Source: Owenia fusiformis
Taxonomy: Eukaryota > Annelida > Polychaeta > Sabellida > Oweniidae
Assembly (NCBI GenBank): GCA_903813345.2
Contig: CAIIXF020000011.1
Location: 9,520,842 to 9,584,841, forward strand
Reading direction: 5' to 3'
Length of the DNA: 64,000 bases
The notes under the pieces: generated by a model
The model's database searches: none
Told to the model about the DNA's origin: nothing
Seen by the model: the letters and a program-made list of their open reading frames with translations, nothing else
Shown here: in pieces, positions 42,001-45,235 of the stretch
Layout: the number at the start of each line of letters is the position of its first letter
Position numbering within the stretch: the first letter of the stretch is position 1
Made by a program: the position numbers and the translations under genes

Positions 42001-43160
42001 TGCTCTAATCTTGGCTCAACTAATCACATGTATCGACAAAAGGGGTTTTGACCGGTAGAATGACAAATACGTTTTTGAATTTTGATAACTATACTGCTTC
42101 GTACAGCTCTTCCTAATTGCTTCAACCGTCAACAGCCAGCCAAGTACAACATGAATATCACACCCATCGAATGGTATACTCGAAATATGGAACTCATACC
42201 TCTTATTCCCATTATTGGGGAAATCGTCAGATGGCTCATCATTCCCGCCAGCCAGTTTTCCTACTCCGGAGCGTTTCTTTGTTTACTTTCAGTAATGAAA
42301 CGCTCCGTCGCGCATGTAGGAGCGTTTGGGTTATACACCGTGCTACCACCCATTGGAAAAATGTTGTTCCTTCTCGAGAGGCCCATGGGCCATAAAGAAA
42401 ATTGGTTTAAAAATTGTACACCCCTATGTATGTTATGTTAACGCCACTTTGCAATGAGAATAACATAATTTAACTTTGTTTGTTTGAACATCTATATCAC
42501 CTGTATATGCCCTTGTACTTTCATCTTTTGACAGTTTTATTAAATACCAGCCCATAAAGGAATCGTTCAGTTGATGAAATTTACTCTCAAATACACCCTT
42601 TAACAATGAGAGTGTGCTCATTCATAGAGCTGTAAGCTGTAATTTTCGGAGAACTGGGTTTCGGACAACTGGGTTTCAGAGAATTGGGTTTCGGACAACT
42701 GGGTTTCGGAGAATTGGGTTTCGGACAACTGGGTTGACCCCAGCCCAATCACTATTGATCACTATTGGAAAGTATGTCAATATTATTGGAAAGCTTTAAT
42801 AGTTAGTTCCAAAATCAGATATATATATGTGTTGTTAATGTACTATGTACTTATAATTTATATGTTATGAGGTAATAAAATTCAATTTTAAAGCTACCTT
42901 AATGCATCTGGACATAAAGTAAGAGCTTTACTCAAAGCAACAAACAAATATTGATGATTTTCCATGCTCCATTTCTTTTCTATTCTCTTCTTAGCTCGTA
43001 TGAAGATGTCTAACATGATGGGAGAGCATTCCTCGGTGACATCACTGCTACATCCTGGCACCAGAAAAAGTTCAGCTAATGTGTTTAATACATCTTCCCT
43101 GTCTCCAGAGTTCCAGATCTGTAAGAATGTATTGCATGCCATTGATATGTTTACATTGTC
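2924..43160 (-). CDS. MDN1: Midasin (MDN1/Rea1), N-terminal 1396 codons in 24 exons; partial at both ends
   Basis: Midasin is a dynein-like AAA+ ATPase of about 5,000-5,600 residues. It acts in nucleolus and nucleoplasm, pulling assembly factors (Ytm1/WDR12, Rsa4/NLE1) off pre-60S particles. Exons in transcript order, numbered by codon of the joined frame, cover: an N-terminal helical domain (1-263); AAA1 with Walker A GPVGSGKT and Walker B WILLEDID; AAA2 with GETGTGKT, WVLLDEIN and FACMNPATDVG; AAA3 with GETSVGKT and WIILDELN; and the start of AAA4 with GETGCGKT across the last junction. Total exon length is 4188 nt, exactly 3 x 1396, and all 23 junction phases agree. That makes the model strong without transcript data. 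The first coding exon and everything after early AAA4 are missing; the latter lies left of base 1. Introns hold many transposons and three arrays copied from exon junctions. Confidence 0.97.
3043..3250 (-). repeat. 89-bp tandem repeat spanning the AAA4 exon acceptor, three copies
   Basis: TTGCCACATCTAAAACATAT recurs at 3051, 3140 and 3229 (third copy TTGCCATATC), a strict 89-bp period. Each unit holds the last intron bases, the AG acceptor and about 14-17 nt of exon start. The gene reads leftwards, so the two extra copies are upstream decoy acceptors and the left-most copy is the real one. Confidence 0.9.
3355..4040 (+). repeat. Dispersed repeat with internal GCCATTTT/AAAATGG monomers, copy 1
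   Basis: The left end reads ACAACAGCAAGCCCAAGG. The body has about three monomers of roughly 130 bp containing ATGGCCGCCATTTTGAAAT. The right end has GGACGGACGG followed by CCCCCTCGAACTTCGTTCC and GGGATAA. The same end sequences bound copies near 21.0-22.3 and 28.5-29.6 kb. No protein is encoded. From 4041 to 4562 nothing is recognisable. Confidence 0.75.
4563..4833 (-). CDS. MDN1: Midasin exon, codons 1261-1351: AAA3/AAA4 link and Walker A start
   Basis: It encodes YLLLAGRVRKAEEID, a linker with VLEKLISG, then VVWTSAMKRLAALVGQAL and GEPVLLVGETG, the conserved lead-in to the AAA4 P-loop. The acceptor is TTTCAG and the donor is GG/GTATGA; the split glycine codons match both neighbours. Confidence 0.96.
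4834..5551. other. Intron without recognised elements
   Basis: I see no gene or transposon here. The only structure is a short direct duplication of CTCAATCTGGACATCAAATT around 5251-5300. Confidence 0.5.
5552..5696 (-). CDS. MDN1: Midasin exon, codons 1213-1261: AAA3 lid
   Basis: It encodes TRRSSSSVFKGKQGFITLRD, then LFRWAERYR and WDQYLADQ, which is the characteristic AAA3 C-terminal helical lid of midasin. The acceptor is TATTTCAG and the donor is CAAG/GTATGC, leaving one base of a glycine codon. Confidence 0.96.
6335..7062. mobile_element. Foldback element, about 730 bp
   Basis: The left arm begins GGTATCGATATGGAGAACTG and the right arm ends TTCGCCATATCAATACC. Inner parts also pair, for example TGGTTGATTTTAAAA on the left with TTCTAAAATCAACCAAAA on the right. 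A related half copy lies inverted at 24297-24570. No transposase is visible. It is probably a non-autonomous DNA element. Confidence 0.75.
7400..8172 (+). repeat. Diverged dispersed repeat ending in CCGAACTTCGTTCATTGGGA
   Basis: The right end (near 8150-8172) matches the end of the GCCATTTT repeat family. Internal direct repeats occur, such as CAAGGTGTGTGATCGG at 7796 and 7820 and many CACACNNNG words. The left boundary is unclear. No coding potential was seen. Confidence 0.45.
8536..8682 (-). CDS. MDN1: Midasin exon, codons 1164-1212: AAA3 arginine-finger region
   Basis: It encodes VLSRAFRNRFVELHFDDIPS, containing the RNRF arginine-finger motif of AAA3, then the helix KLVAVMLELQ. It is 49 codons with phase 0 at both ends; the donor is GCAG/GTAAGC. 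Confidence 0.97.
8795..11028 (+). mobile_element. 5'-truncated CR1/jockey-like LINE with frameshifted reverse transcriptase
   Basis: The element lies antisense inside a midasin intron. Its ORF2 relic runs in three or four frames. It starts near 8800 with DVNKSHGPDGIT, then SNYRPVTLLCSLSKVLEKII (about 9058). Next is a frame change with FLDLMSAFDLVPH, GVPQGSVLGPLLFLIYINDL and the catalytic FADD at about 9593-9604. Further frames carry the thumb, the region AISAWNGLPPTIR, and a C-terminal zinc-type block KCPCGAAHQTTSHF before a stop at 10804. The 3' end is an AAATAAAATAAA tail near 11000-11028. The endonuclease and 5' part are missing. A weak target duplication CAAGAAATATTG/CAAGGAATAGTG flanks it. 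It is not functional as read. Confidence 0.92.
11541..11749 (-). CDS. MDN1: Midasin exon, codons 1094-1163: AAA3 Walker B
   Basis: It encodes ALVEAMRQGHWIILDELNLA (Walker B ILDEL with catalytic D/E), LEALNRLLDDNREL, then the sensor-1 stretch FMLFATQNPPGQYGGRK. The acceptor is CTGTACAG at 11750-11757 and the donor AAAG/GTAAGG. Its first 53 nt and the preceding 21 nt of intron are the source of the 74-bp array that fills the upstream intron. Confidence 0.97.
11697..13556 (-). repeat. 74-bp tandem array of the AAA3 exon acceptor and 5' end, about 25 copies
   Basis: The plus-strand word AAGTTCATCCAGTATAAT repeats every 74 bp (11697, 11771, 11845 and onwards to about 13545). In gene sense each unit is 21 nt of intron ending TATCCTGTACAG, then 53 nt equal to the exon start (GTGCATTGGTTGAGGCC to GATGAACTT). 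The left-most copy continues into the real exon. The others lie in the intron upstream of it, each with an intact-looking acceptor. Many copies read HLIILDEL where the real exon has HWIILDEL. Units are 1-4 substitutions apart, with one 73-bp unit near 13400. Confidence 0.97.
13762..13940 (-). CDS. MDN1: Midasin exon, codons 1034-1094: AAA3 Walker A
   Basis: It encodes YPVLLQGETSVGKTSLITWL, with P-loop GETSVGKT, then CVRINNHEHTDLQEYIGCY and KLVFKEG, hallmark midasin AAA3 sequence. The acceptor is TTTTAG. The donor is GAAG/GTACAT, followed by the intron holding the 74-bp array. Confidence 0.97.
14095..14436 (-). CDS. MDN1: Midasin exon, codons 920-1034: AAA2 lid to AAA3
   Basis: This is the longest exon here (342 nt). 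It encodes SLRTLCRALKQASFN, SLYESFCLSFLTQLDRSSHP, NLICQHIVGKSKIKSML, EGYWLSSGHKDPV, and NLRDLARVVSAG leading into AAA3. The acceptor is CTTTCAG and the donor GG/GTATGT. Confidence 0.97.
14592..15429. mobile_element. Non-autonomous hAT-like element with TIRs and about 10-bp target duplication
   Basis: The ends TAGAAGGGTCGGTCAG (left) and CTGACCCTTCTCTA (right) are inverted. The direct repeat ATATCTACTA lies immediately outside at 14582-14591 and 15430-15439. Inside the left end are several GGTTCGGT words; their complement ACCGAACC occurs at the right end. No transposase is visible. The superfamily is inferred from duplication length only. Confidence 0.65.
15473..15990 (-). mobile_element. Mariner-type relic with TA flanks
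   Basis: TIRs CAGAGTGTCTCAATAGAAAT and ATTTTTATTGAGCCACCCTG are flanked by TA. Antisense to the plus strand is a decayed transposase tail resembling the mariner motif (FF)LWGHLK, read as PFLLWGHLKTGLHN near 15850. Several stops break it. Bases 15991-16461 hold nothing recognisable. Confidence 0.7.
16462..16647 (-). CDS. MDN1: Midasin exon, codons 858-920: after AAA2 arginine finger
   Basis: It encodes FTEFFVDELTEVQDL, LVNEYLKSLSLSKQHIDGIV, FYLAIRKEASQ and DGTGHKPHF. The first base completes the arginine codon of RNR/F from the preceding exon. The acceptor is GATTTCAG and the donor TTTCAG/GTAAAC. Confidence 0.96.
16885..17720 (-). repeat. 83-bp tandem array of the AAA2 sensor/arginine-finger exon, ten copies
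   Basis: GACTCCCAATGGAAGG recurs at 16982, 17065, 17148, 17231, 17314, 17397, 17480, 17563 and 17646, plus a variant at 16899, a strict 83-bp period. In gene sense each unit is 69 exonic nt (23 codons: LFACMNPAIDIGKKD to GVRNR) followed by 14 nt GTTAGTTATTTCAG, which carries a GT at its start and an AG at its end. The right-most copy is the true exon end. It alone reads PATDVG; the others read PAIDIG. The left-most copy has lost its donor (AG/ATTAGT). Confidence 0.97.
17638..17742 (-). CDS. MDN1: Midasin exon, codons 823-858: AAA2 sensor 1 and arginine finger
   Basis: It encodes DTEPIERHPDFRLFACMNPA, then TDVGKKDLPLGVRNR. FACMNP is the AAA2 sensor-1 strand and RNR begins the arginine finger. 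The acceptor is ATCATTAG and the donor AACAG/GTTAGT. Its last 69 nt are the exonic part of the 83-bp array immediately downstream. Confidence 0.95.
18014..18150 (-). CDS. MDN1: Midasin exon, codons 778-823: AAA2 Walker B
   Basis: It encodes GTLVQAIKCGDWVLLDEINL, with Walker B VLLDEIN, then SAETLECLGGLLES and GSLVLLERG. The acceptor is ACTTCAG and the donor GG/GTAAAG. Confidence 0.97.
18221..18825 (+). mobile_element. Tc1/mariner-type relic, 605 bp, TA target duplication
   Basis: Terminal inverted repeats of roughly 150 bp begin CAGGGTGCCCCGAAAGTAT and end ATACTTTCGGGACACCCTG, flanked by TA at 18219-18220 and 18826-18827. The middle keeps the plus-strand transposase motif YPGNSPDLNVTEN near 18400, the DDE/D family signature. 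In-frame stops and a large internal deletion follow. Confidence 0.85.
18965..19153 (-). CDS. MDN1: Midasin exon, codons 715-777: AAA2 insert
   Basis: It encodes ECFSRRRWPDLFKLMEHSHG, EKWRQLGLRLQQMK and TENTLAFSFIE. It aligns with the human AAA2 helical insert that precedes Walker B. Phase is 0 on both sides; the acceptor is TTACTAG and the donor GAG/GTATTT. Confidence 0.95.
19511..19625 (-). CDS. MDN1: Midasin exon, codons 676-714: AAA2 after Walker A
   Basis: It encodes YKPVDLRHLVAPLREDFEIL, FCSSFSRKQNIKFLKHVQ, following the LLGG of the previous exon as in other midasins. The acceptor is CTTCCAG and the donor CAG/GTAGGG. It was too short and spliced to stand out by length; it was found by joining frames. 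Confidence 0.93.
19626..21020. other. Intron stretch without recognised elements
   Basis: I see no gene, clear terminal repeat or tandem array. GC content is low throughout. Ordinary intron or very old repeat sequence. Confidence 0.4.
21023..22340 (+). repeat. Dispersed GCCATTTT repeat family, copy 2 (full length)
   Basis: The left end reads CAACGGCAACGCCAAAGCG and the right end GGACGGACGGACGG, then CCCTCCGAACTTCGTTCGA and GGGATAAT. Inside are about four monomers of roughly 120 bp with CAGCCATTTTTCAAAATGG, CTTCTACCAAAAGTGTCATT and CTTTTCGAGTTATAGTAAAA. It is best described as a non-coding, internally tandem dispersed element. Confidence 0.8.
22405..22614 (-). CDS. MDN1: Midasin exon, codons 606-676: AAA2 Walker A
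   Basis: It encodes LKTNFAFTQPSVALLERIAV, EPVLLVGETGTGKTSTVQYL with P-loop GETGTGKT, then LRVVNMNQQSDRTDLLGG. This is diagnostic midasin AAA2. The acceptor is TTTATAG and the donor GG/GTAAGT. Confidence 0.97.
22750..23245. mobile_element. Pogo-like MITE (AACCTG...GGTT type), copy 1
   Basis: The left end reads ATAGAACCTGCATATCTGAAC and the right end TTGGATTAGACAGGTATTAT. The interior has many CTAATCTGAACACCTCC words. A better preserved copy lies at 44801-45235 and a fragment near 32825-32890. No transposase is visible. Confidence 0.55.
23665..24290 (+). repeat. Dispersed repeat variant (GGAGTAGCAAAACCCACCGAAC start)
   Basis: The start AACAGCAACTCTACGGAG resembles both the GCCATTTT family and sequence at about 5755. 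The body has TGGTATTTGAGTTATCAAAG monomers near 24110 and 24250. Boundaries are uncertain. Confidence 0.45.
24297..24570. repeat. Half copy of the 6.3-7.1 kb foldback element
   Basis: It is the reverse complement of 6340-6660. Both contain AATTCTTGAGAATGAAATAAA (or its complement) and GGTATCGATATGGAGAACTG (or its complement). It ends with the outer arm sequence at 24570. Confidence 0.7.
25031..25143 (-). CDS. MDN1: Midasin exon, codons 569-606: linker between AAA1 and AAA2
   Basis: It encodes AEYYCCKYKPNVELTATTLT, then LGRASLQRVQEETMKMK. It matches the midasin pattern AEFFCQLYKP and the VGRVRL segment. The donor is AA/GTAGGT, with the lysine codon completed by the next exon. Confidence 0.93.
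25530..25707 (-). CDS. MDN1: Midasin exon, codons 509-568: AAA1 lid
   Basis: It encodes DLMKWCHRIAEDF, then GNLVFQEALDCFCACLP and EAIGAKLNITKVK. It aligns with the midasin AAA1 lid (RDLLNWCNRIA ... FQEALDCF). The donor is AAG/GTATGT. Confidence 0.96.
25854..26023 (-). CDS. MDN1: Midasin exon, codons 453-509: AAA1 after the arginine-finger region
   Basis: It encodes VITSRYPQLNSVSERLLDIY, then ELDETVGQFLSHDGRLIST. It starts with the ILxSRYP motif of midasin AAA1. The acceptor is CCTTTAAG and the donor CCAG/GTATGT. Confidence 0.95.
26152..26422. mobile_element. MITE with three internal GGATATCGT palindromes
   Basis: TIRs TTATCCTACACTTAGTG and CTTGTAAGTGTAGGATAA bound a 271-bp element. Inside, CGGAGGATATCGTAACG followed by ATATACTCCG, itself a palindrome, occurs three times (about 26231, 26259 and 26301). 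No open frame spans it convincingly. Confidence 0.75.
26440..26575. repeat. Palindromic MITE, family with GCTTCACTCTCTCGTGCA core, copy 1
   Basis: The arms AAAATATCATTTTAATCTAC and GTAGATAAAAATGATATTCC face each other around a central CACTCGTTCGCTTCACTCTC. Related palindromes sit at 27455-27605 and 62044-62165. Confidence 0.75.
26884..28405 (-). mobile_element. Decayed LINE 3' half, minus strand
   Basis: Near 28400-28250 the minus strand reads FDFCRNYHLVVNTVKPKTII, then CVKDYKYLGCIFNRKSNLI, and near 28075 FDSLVQAVLMYGLEIWS, all typical of the post-catalytic part of LINE reverse transcriptases. Near 27100-26950 the zinc-type tail LCNFCGEIENEVHFMIKC appears. A palindromic MITE (27455-27605) interrupts it. 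Many frameshifts are present. Confidence 0.8.
27455..27605. repeat. Palindromic MITE, copy 2
   Basis: Arms AGGATATCCTATGATTTAT and ATAAATCATAGGATG-type sequence flank a core with GCACGAGCGAGCATAGCGAG. It lies inside the LINE relic and therefore inserted after it. Confidence 0.75.
28455..29582 (+). repeat. Dispersed GCCATTTT repeat family, copy 3
   Basis: The left end reads CAACAGCAACGCCGAAGCG. There are two monomer types: CTTCTACCAAAAGTGTCATT (28.56-28.93 kb) and TTTCTCTAACAGAGCTACTG (29.1-29.5 kb). The right end CTCCCTCGAACTTCGTTTGG is followed by GGATAA. Five to six copies of GGGGATGAGTTGTC-like 15-mers lie between the two parts (28965-29055). Confidence 0.8.
29602..29716 (-). CDS. MDN1: Midasin exon, codons 414-452: AAA1 sensor to lid
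   Basis: It encodes LLTGISGLYTLQNSNSTMLE, then RMWSLINVEPMSRGELKE. It corresponds to the midasin segment after FATRR in AAA1. The acceptor is CTCTCTAG and the donor GAG/GTAAAC. Confidence 0.93.
29738..30250. repeat. Possible mariner-type fragment
   Basis: It begins ACAGGGTGTTTCATAAGGAC, like mariner ends, and contains a weak inverted pair: AATTCTGGACTTATAAG near 29830 and ATAAGTCCAGAATTG near 30220. No clean right terminus is seen. Confidence 0.35.
30287..30522 (-). CDS. MDN1: Midasin exon, codons 336-414: AAA1 Walker B
   Basis: It encodes ALLGTYRCTDIPGEFLWQPG, EGRWILLEDIDYAPMDVIST (Walker B ILLEDID), and APGFQLFATQR (sensor 1). It is very close to vertebrate midasin AAA1. The acceptor is CTTGCAG and the donor AGAG/GTAGAA. 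Confidence 0.97.
30757..30972 (-). CDS. MDN1: Midasin exon, codons 264-335: AAA1 Walker A
   Basis: It encodes LSLAVAVGSPVLLQGPVGSG, the P-loop GPVGSGKT (codons 298-305), then ALVEHLAALTGR and VQLGDQTDSK. It is 72 codons, phase 0 both sides. The acceptor is ATTTTCAG and the donor AAA/GTAATT. Confidence 0.97.
31187..32535. repeat. 60-bp minisatellite with 182-bp higher-order repeat
   Basis: About 22 copies of a 60-bp unit (CATTTAGAGCATGCACAGCA core) fill most of the intron. A longer variant with GGGTATATATTCACCAATGAG recurs every third unit, giving exact 182-bp spacing at 31452, 31634 and 31816. A 60-bp unit keeps any frame open in most copies, so long apparent proteins on both strands here are artefacts. 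Confidence 0.95.
32618..32801 (-). CDS. MDN1: Midasin exon, codons 202-263: N-terminal domain
   Basis: It encodes HNVELQKIAAGHVQIYGDKS, EERLDENVSHTMGHLVERDL, TEDVVAVCGILI and QSDSKQ. It aligns with the LVSSDLSPRVTAVCGV region of human midasin. The acceptor is AACTTTAG and the donor CAG/GTTGGA (slightly weak). Confidence 0.92.
33311..33407. repeat. Empty-site paralogue of the 34.6-38.4 kb insertion
   Basis: CATAATTAACTGAAGG...GACTGAAT is followed directly by GTGTGTGTGGTATGACTG. The same two halves flank the foldback element, at 34581-34624 and 38376-38428. This copy therefore shows the uninterrupted target. Confidence 0.85.
33568..33675 (-). CDS. MDN1: Midasin exon, codons 166-202: N-terminal domain
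   Basis: It encodes FATLTIGTLVDMTDSQMETF, then QKQYIDKDTFIKLRI. The tryptophan before it is split across the junction (TG/G), matching VRWYTANCLALVTCM of vertebrates. The acceptor is TCATATAG and the donor AAG/GTAGGT. Confidence 0.9.
34085..34325 (-). mobile_element. tRNA-derived SINE, copy 1
   Basis: On the minus strand an A-box-like TGTAGTGGTTTAAGCC (34253-34268) is followed about 50 nt later by a B-box-like AGGTTCAATTC (34191-34201). The tail with GTGTGCTGAATTC-like sequence is shared with the copy at about 38.7 kb. The cloverleaf is not intact. Confidence 0.6.
34625..38375. mobile_element. 3.75-kb foldback element with long inverted arms and internal repeats
   Basis: Ends TACTGGATGAGCGTGGTG and CACCACGCTCATTCAGTA begin inverted arms of at least 550 bp, with further pairing inward to roughly 35.8 and 37.0 kb. 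Each arm has about four monomers of 180 bp containing TGGTTGCTATGGTAACAGAA or its complement. Outside, AAT is duplicated (34622-34624 and 38376-38378). The empty target at 33311-33407 confirms the insertion. No transposase is recognised. A second inverted pair is nested at the centre. Confidence 0.88.
36385..36850. mobile_element. Nested inverted-repeat element in the centre of the foldback
   Basis: The left arm has CACTTGCGGAATATG twice and CACCACAGGTGAATATGAC; the right arm has their complements or related words, such as ATACCGCAGGTGAATCTG and CGTTGCGGAATATGACATA. AACGTGATAC and GTATCACGTT mark the inner ends. Probably a MITE with subterminal motif arrays. Confidence 0.65.
38640..38890 (-). 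mobile_element. tRNA-derived SINE, copy 2
   Basis: It shares the body of the 34.1-34.3 kb copy: GGAAGTGTGCTGAATTCAA, a B-box-like TGGATTTGATTCCTG on the minus strand near 38750, CAGCTGTAGTAGCTAG and ACTTGCTATCAAGGGTCATT. It is diverged from copy 1. Confidence 0.55.
38900..39330 (+). repeat. Tandem repeat, about 130 bp, three copies
   Basis: AATCAGCTCTAGAACTTCTTACCATGTAACATGTGT-type sequence recurs near 38960, 39105 and 39247, each with TGGTTTTCCTGGAATCGC and AAGATGGC. A related single copy lies near 43.7 kb. Confidence 0.75.
39514..39659 (-). CDS. MDN1: Midasin exon, codons 118-166: N-terminal domain
   Basis: It encodes SKGTEKLAPKELVEATYWLT, YFAREDVKRMWNWKPFLNFL, KSEDVKIKW. It aligns with the MKLRDLMEAAFKFL and LWDWSVCVPLLRS region of human midasin. 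The donor is TG/GTAATT and the acceptor ATTTCCAG. Confidence 0.9.
39842..39929 (-). CDS. MDN1: Midasin exon, codons 88-117: N-terminal domain
   Basis: It encodes FTIEYCRSKPAPFEETTTAK, then EPLSKKPRK. It is a poorly conserved linker corresponding to the YFKDTSPVFQRLF region. Support comes from good splice sites and perfect phase agreement with both neighbours rather than from similarity. Confidence 0.82.
41052..42342 (+). mobile_element. Transib/RAG-like non-autonomous element: CACGGTG termini, 5-bp target duplication
   Basis: The left terminus CACGGTGTATAACCCAAACG and the right terminus (its complement) match at 47 of 48 positions. The 5-bp direct repeat CTACC lies immediately outside (41047-41051 and 42343-42347). 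At least eight copies of GGAGCGTTT or its complement are scattered inside. Transib and RAG-type transposons are known for termini starting with a CAC heptamer and 5-bp duplications, so they are the nearest fit. No core transposase is present. A two-exon mini-gene candidate lies inside. Confidence 0.6.
41130..41661 (+). CDS. Candidate two-exon mini-gene (45 codons) inside the CACGGTG element
   Basis: Exon 1 (41130-41159) is ATGGCGGCTAATGAAG..., ten codons MAANEDSTMT, ending at a strong donor ACC/GTAAGT. The next good acceptor, CATTTTCAG at 41545-41553, opens a frame in the same phase (41554-41661): IIREEFRIESISQKRV, then VLGRQIETSEPGGAKRATS and stop. The start context AAAATGG is favourable. 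I do not recognise the protein; it is small and basic towards the end. It could be a captured host first exon, a small transposon-encoded protein, or chance. Confidence 0.35.
42898..43160 (-). CDS. MDN1: Midasin exon, codons 1-88 of the model: most upstream exon found
   Basis: It encodes MACNTFLQIWNSGDREDVLN, TLAELFLVPGCSSDV, PIMLDIFIRAKKRIEKKW and LFVALSKALTLCPDAL. It aligns with the human stretch FLAKQVWTPQDRQCVLSTLAQLLL. Upstream of the ATG at 43142 the frame stays open for six codons to an acceptor-like CACTGTAG, where TAG would be an in-frame stop. So either this exon is entered by splicing at 43160, or translation starts at 43142. In other midasins about 30-40 residues precede, so splicing is more likely. 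Confidence 0.9.
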
Positions 43161-44640
43161 CTACAGTGATTCTAAGATGATTAACTCTAATACAGTGTGT
43201 AGTGCCTATGACTGAGACAGATGTACGTACTCGCTAACGCTTTTTTAGATAGATCCCCATAACTATTTTATGTACCGTATTCTCTCTAATAAACACACAG
43301 TGCAGCTCCCAAATTCTCCAGGGATTTTTGAAAGATGAATATACACTGTATTGGCAATAATAGGGTATTTCATGATTTTCTTCTATAAAAGTGAGCTCAC
43401 TTTGACTAGATAATATAATAGCTCGATGTTTTCCTCATGCATGTATCGATTGACTGAATGTGTTTTTGTGGATTAATCGACATGTACATGTCAATATCGA
43501 TGAAAACATTCACTTTAATCCATTCAGCGAGGCTGCCATTTTGGAAATTGATGGAGATACCCAAGTAAAAATCTAAAGGTTTTCTGTGACTGACTGGTCT
43601 TCATAGTCGGAGAAAATACTTTTTATATTCATATAATACTACTACATGTTTAACAAGGCACATGACGTGAACGAGATCACACCATCGAAAAACCTTCAAA
43701 ATAGCCACCAGAAAACAAGATGGCTGCCCAAAAGTTAATCAGCTGTAGAACTTCATACCCTTTATCATATGTGCAAATTTTGATAAAATCCAATCAGCAG
43801 TTTTCCTGAAATGGCGATGAAAAGATTTTTAGAAAACTTGGAGCAATCTCCGTGAGGTTCCATTTTTTGGTTCCGTTTTTTTGCGCATGCGCAACAAATC
43901 CAGCAATTTGATTAGTTAAAATTATTCAGACGCATGCATGATTAATAATCGCGGCCAATCATAGGACTCGTACCGATACCCGCTCGGAAATCAACTACTA
44001 GTCCTATCACATACCTCATACTATTCTGATCGGAAATCAACTTCCGGGAAAGAAACTCCGAAAGATAATTTTATTTCTTTTAGAAATAGAATATCCTTCA
44101 TTTATTTAGCGGATTTTGACCAAATAAAAGACTGAAGGTAAGATCTTTATCAATATATTCATCCAGAGTTGATTTTTTTATATGACCTGCACTGCGTCCA
44201 AGTGACCCCTCATTTTCATTGTTTGGGGTCCCTATTGTAAAAACTGGGTCCTCTCCATTATGGGACGGCATTAATGAAAGCATAGGAATATGTATATGAG
44301 GCTGCACCTCCTTGTCATTTGCTAGCTATGCCCCTGTATAACAATATATTTGAGTCTACAGAATAGAAATAAGAGGATGGTTTCTCAGAAAAATCTGTGA
44401 TATGACTGGTGTTTCTTTACTTTAATCCATATCCGAGTCCGGCATTTAGAGATCTGGTTTTCATTGACTACCTAAATGTTACACCAATAGACCATTTTTT
44501 CACTTGGTCACTCTTAGATTGAGCCAAGTATTGGATGATTGGAGGCAGTTTTGATTAATTTTGCAAAGGGTTAATTTTTTTCTCATCTGTCTCAACAAAA
44601 CAGGAATATCCCAGAATTCATAGTCATACTTATGTAAATT
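43161..44640. other. Likely upstream/5' region of midasin, no exon identified
   Basis: No coding exon with midasin-like N-terminal sequence was found. Around 44050 the minus strand carries TTTCCCGGAAGTTGATTTCC, an ETS-type CCGGAAGT motif. This motif is common in promoters of ribosome-biogenesis genes, so a first non-coding or short exon could lie near 43.9-44.1 kb. An unexplained 69-codon open frame at 44098-44307 minus is not similar to anything I know. Confidence 0.3.
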
Positions 44641-44659
44641 ATATCATTGATTGGCCAAG

Positions 44660-44784
44660 GGTTCATCTATAACCCTGGGAAATGACATCTTCTGGACGTA
44701 AAGCGTGGGAACATCTGATATGACCAGTTCCCATGGCAGTGTGTCACCTGTCATTTCTCTGGAATGATGTACACTTACCTCCAA
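44660..44784 (-). pseudogene. Thioredoxin-fold-like exon fragment (TXNDC11-like)
   Basis: The minus strand reads GDTLPWELVISDVPTLYVQ, which resembles the TXNDC11 C-terminal thioredoxin stretch NDLPWEFMVDRLPTVLFFP. An acceptor-like CATCATTCCAG precedes it, and a stop follows shortly (DEPLANQ*). The CXXC-bearing part is not visible nearby. It could be an exon of an unlisted gene, a pseudogene fragment, or chance. Confidence 0.3.
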
Positions 44785-44800
44785 AAGATTGGAAACAATT

Positions 44801-45235
44801 GTAGTAAAACCTGTGTATCTGAACACTTGGCTAATCCAAACACCTCCATGGTCCCGTTTTTCCTCCCATTGACTCAGATGTTAAAAAACCTTGAAATGTG
44901 AACACCTCCCAATTTGAACAGTGAACAGTCATGTTTGAAAAAATCTTATCTGAACATTTTCATAAAATATCACATGTTCCATACAAAATTGCTCAAATAT
45001 TTGAAAAAACCTTGAATGATCTCACTCATGGTGAGGCTTTCTAGGATGACTAAATTCATTTAAATCGGATTTCCATGTCACTGTAATGCCATAAAGCTAT
45101 GTAGTCAAAAGAACTATAAATATTTATTGAGAATTTAAAATCCAAAATCTTGCAAATGCACAACCTCAAAATGTGAACACCTCCTAATCTGAACGCTTTT
45201 AGTTGGTCCCTTGGATTAGACAGGTTTTACTGTAG
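44801..45235. mobile_element. Pogo-like MITE, copy 2
   Basis: GTAGTAAAACCTGTGTATCT at the left and GGATTAGACAGGTTTTACTG at the right are inverted. The interior is rich in CTAATCTGAACACCTCC words, as in the copy at 22750-23245. TIRs with AAACCTG are typical of pogo/Tigger-type elements. Confidence 0.65.

Larger units (their letters stand above)
40328..42748. mobile_element. 2.4-kb element with subterminal GTTGTCCGAAACCCA arrays (outer of a nested pair)
   Basis: Four tandem AGTTGTCCGAAACCC units at 40340-40415 face about six units of TTTCGGACAACTGGG or TTTCGGAGAATTGGG at 42645-42735. Outer ends GGGTTACACCCCGG and CCCCAGCCC are roughly inverted. The plus-strand bases 40490-40506 hold a CT microsatellite. 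An independent inverted-repeat element (41052-42342) sits inside it. Confidence 0.75.

Noticed and set aside
43525-43560. Minus-strand MAASLNGLK as midasin start
   Set aside because: The only nearby donor-like site leaves the wrong phase for the next exon, and the region resembles the dispersed AAAATGG repeats.
44098-44307. 69-codon minus-strand frame (PSHNGEDPVFTIGTPNNE)
   Set aside because: Composition looks protein-like but nothing supports a start, splice sites or a family; left as unexplained.
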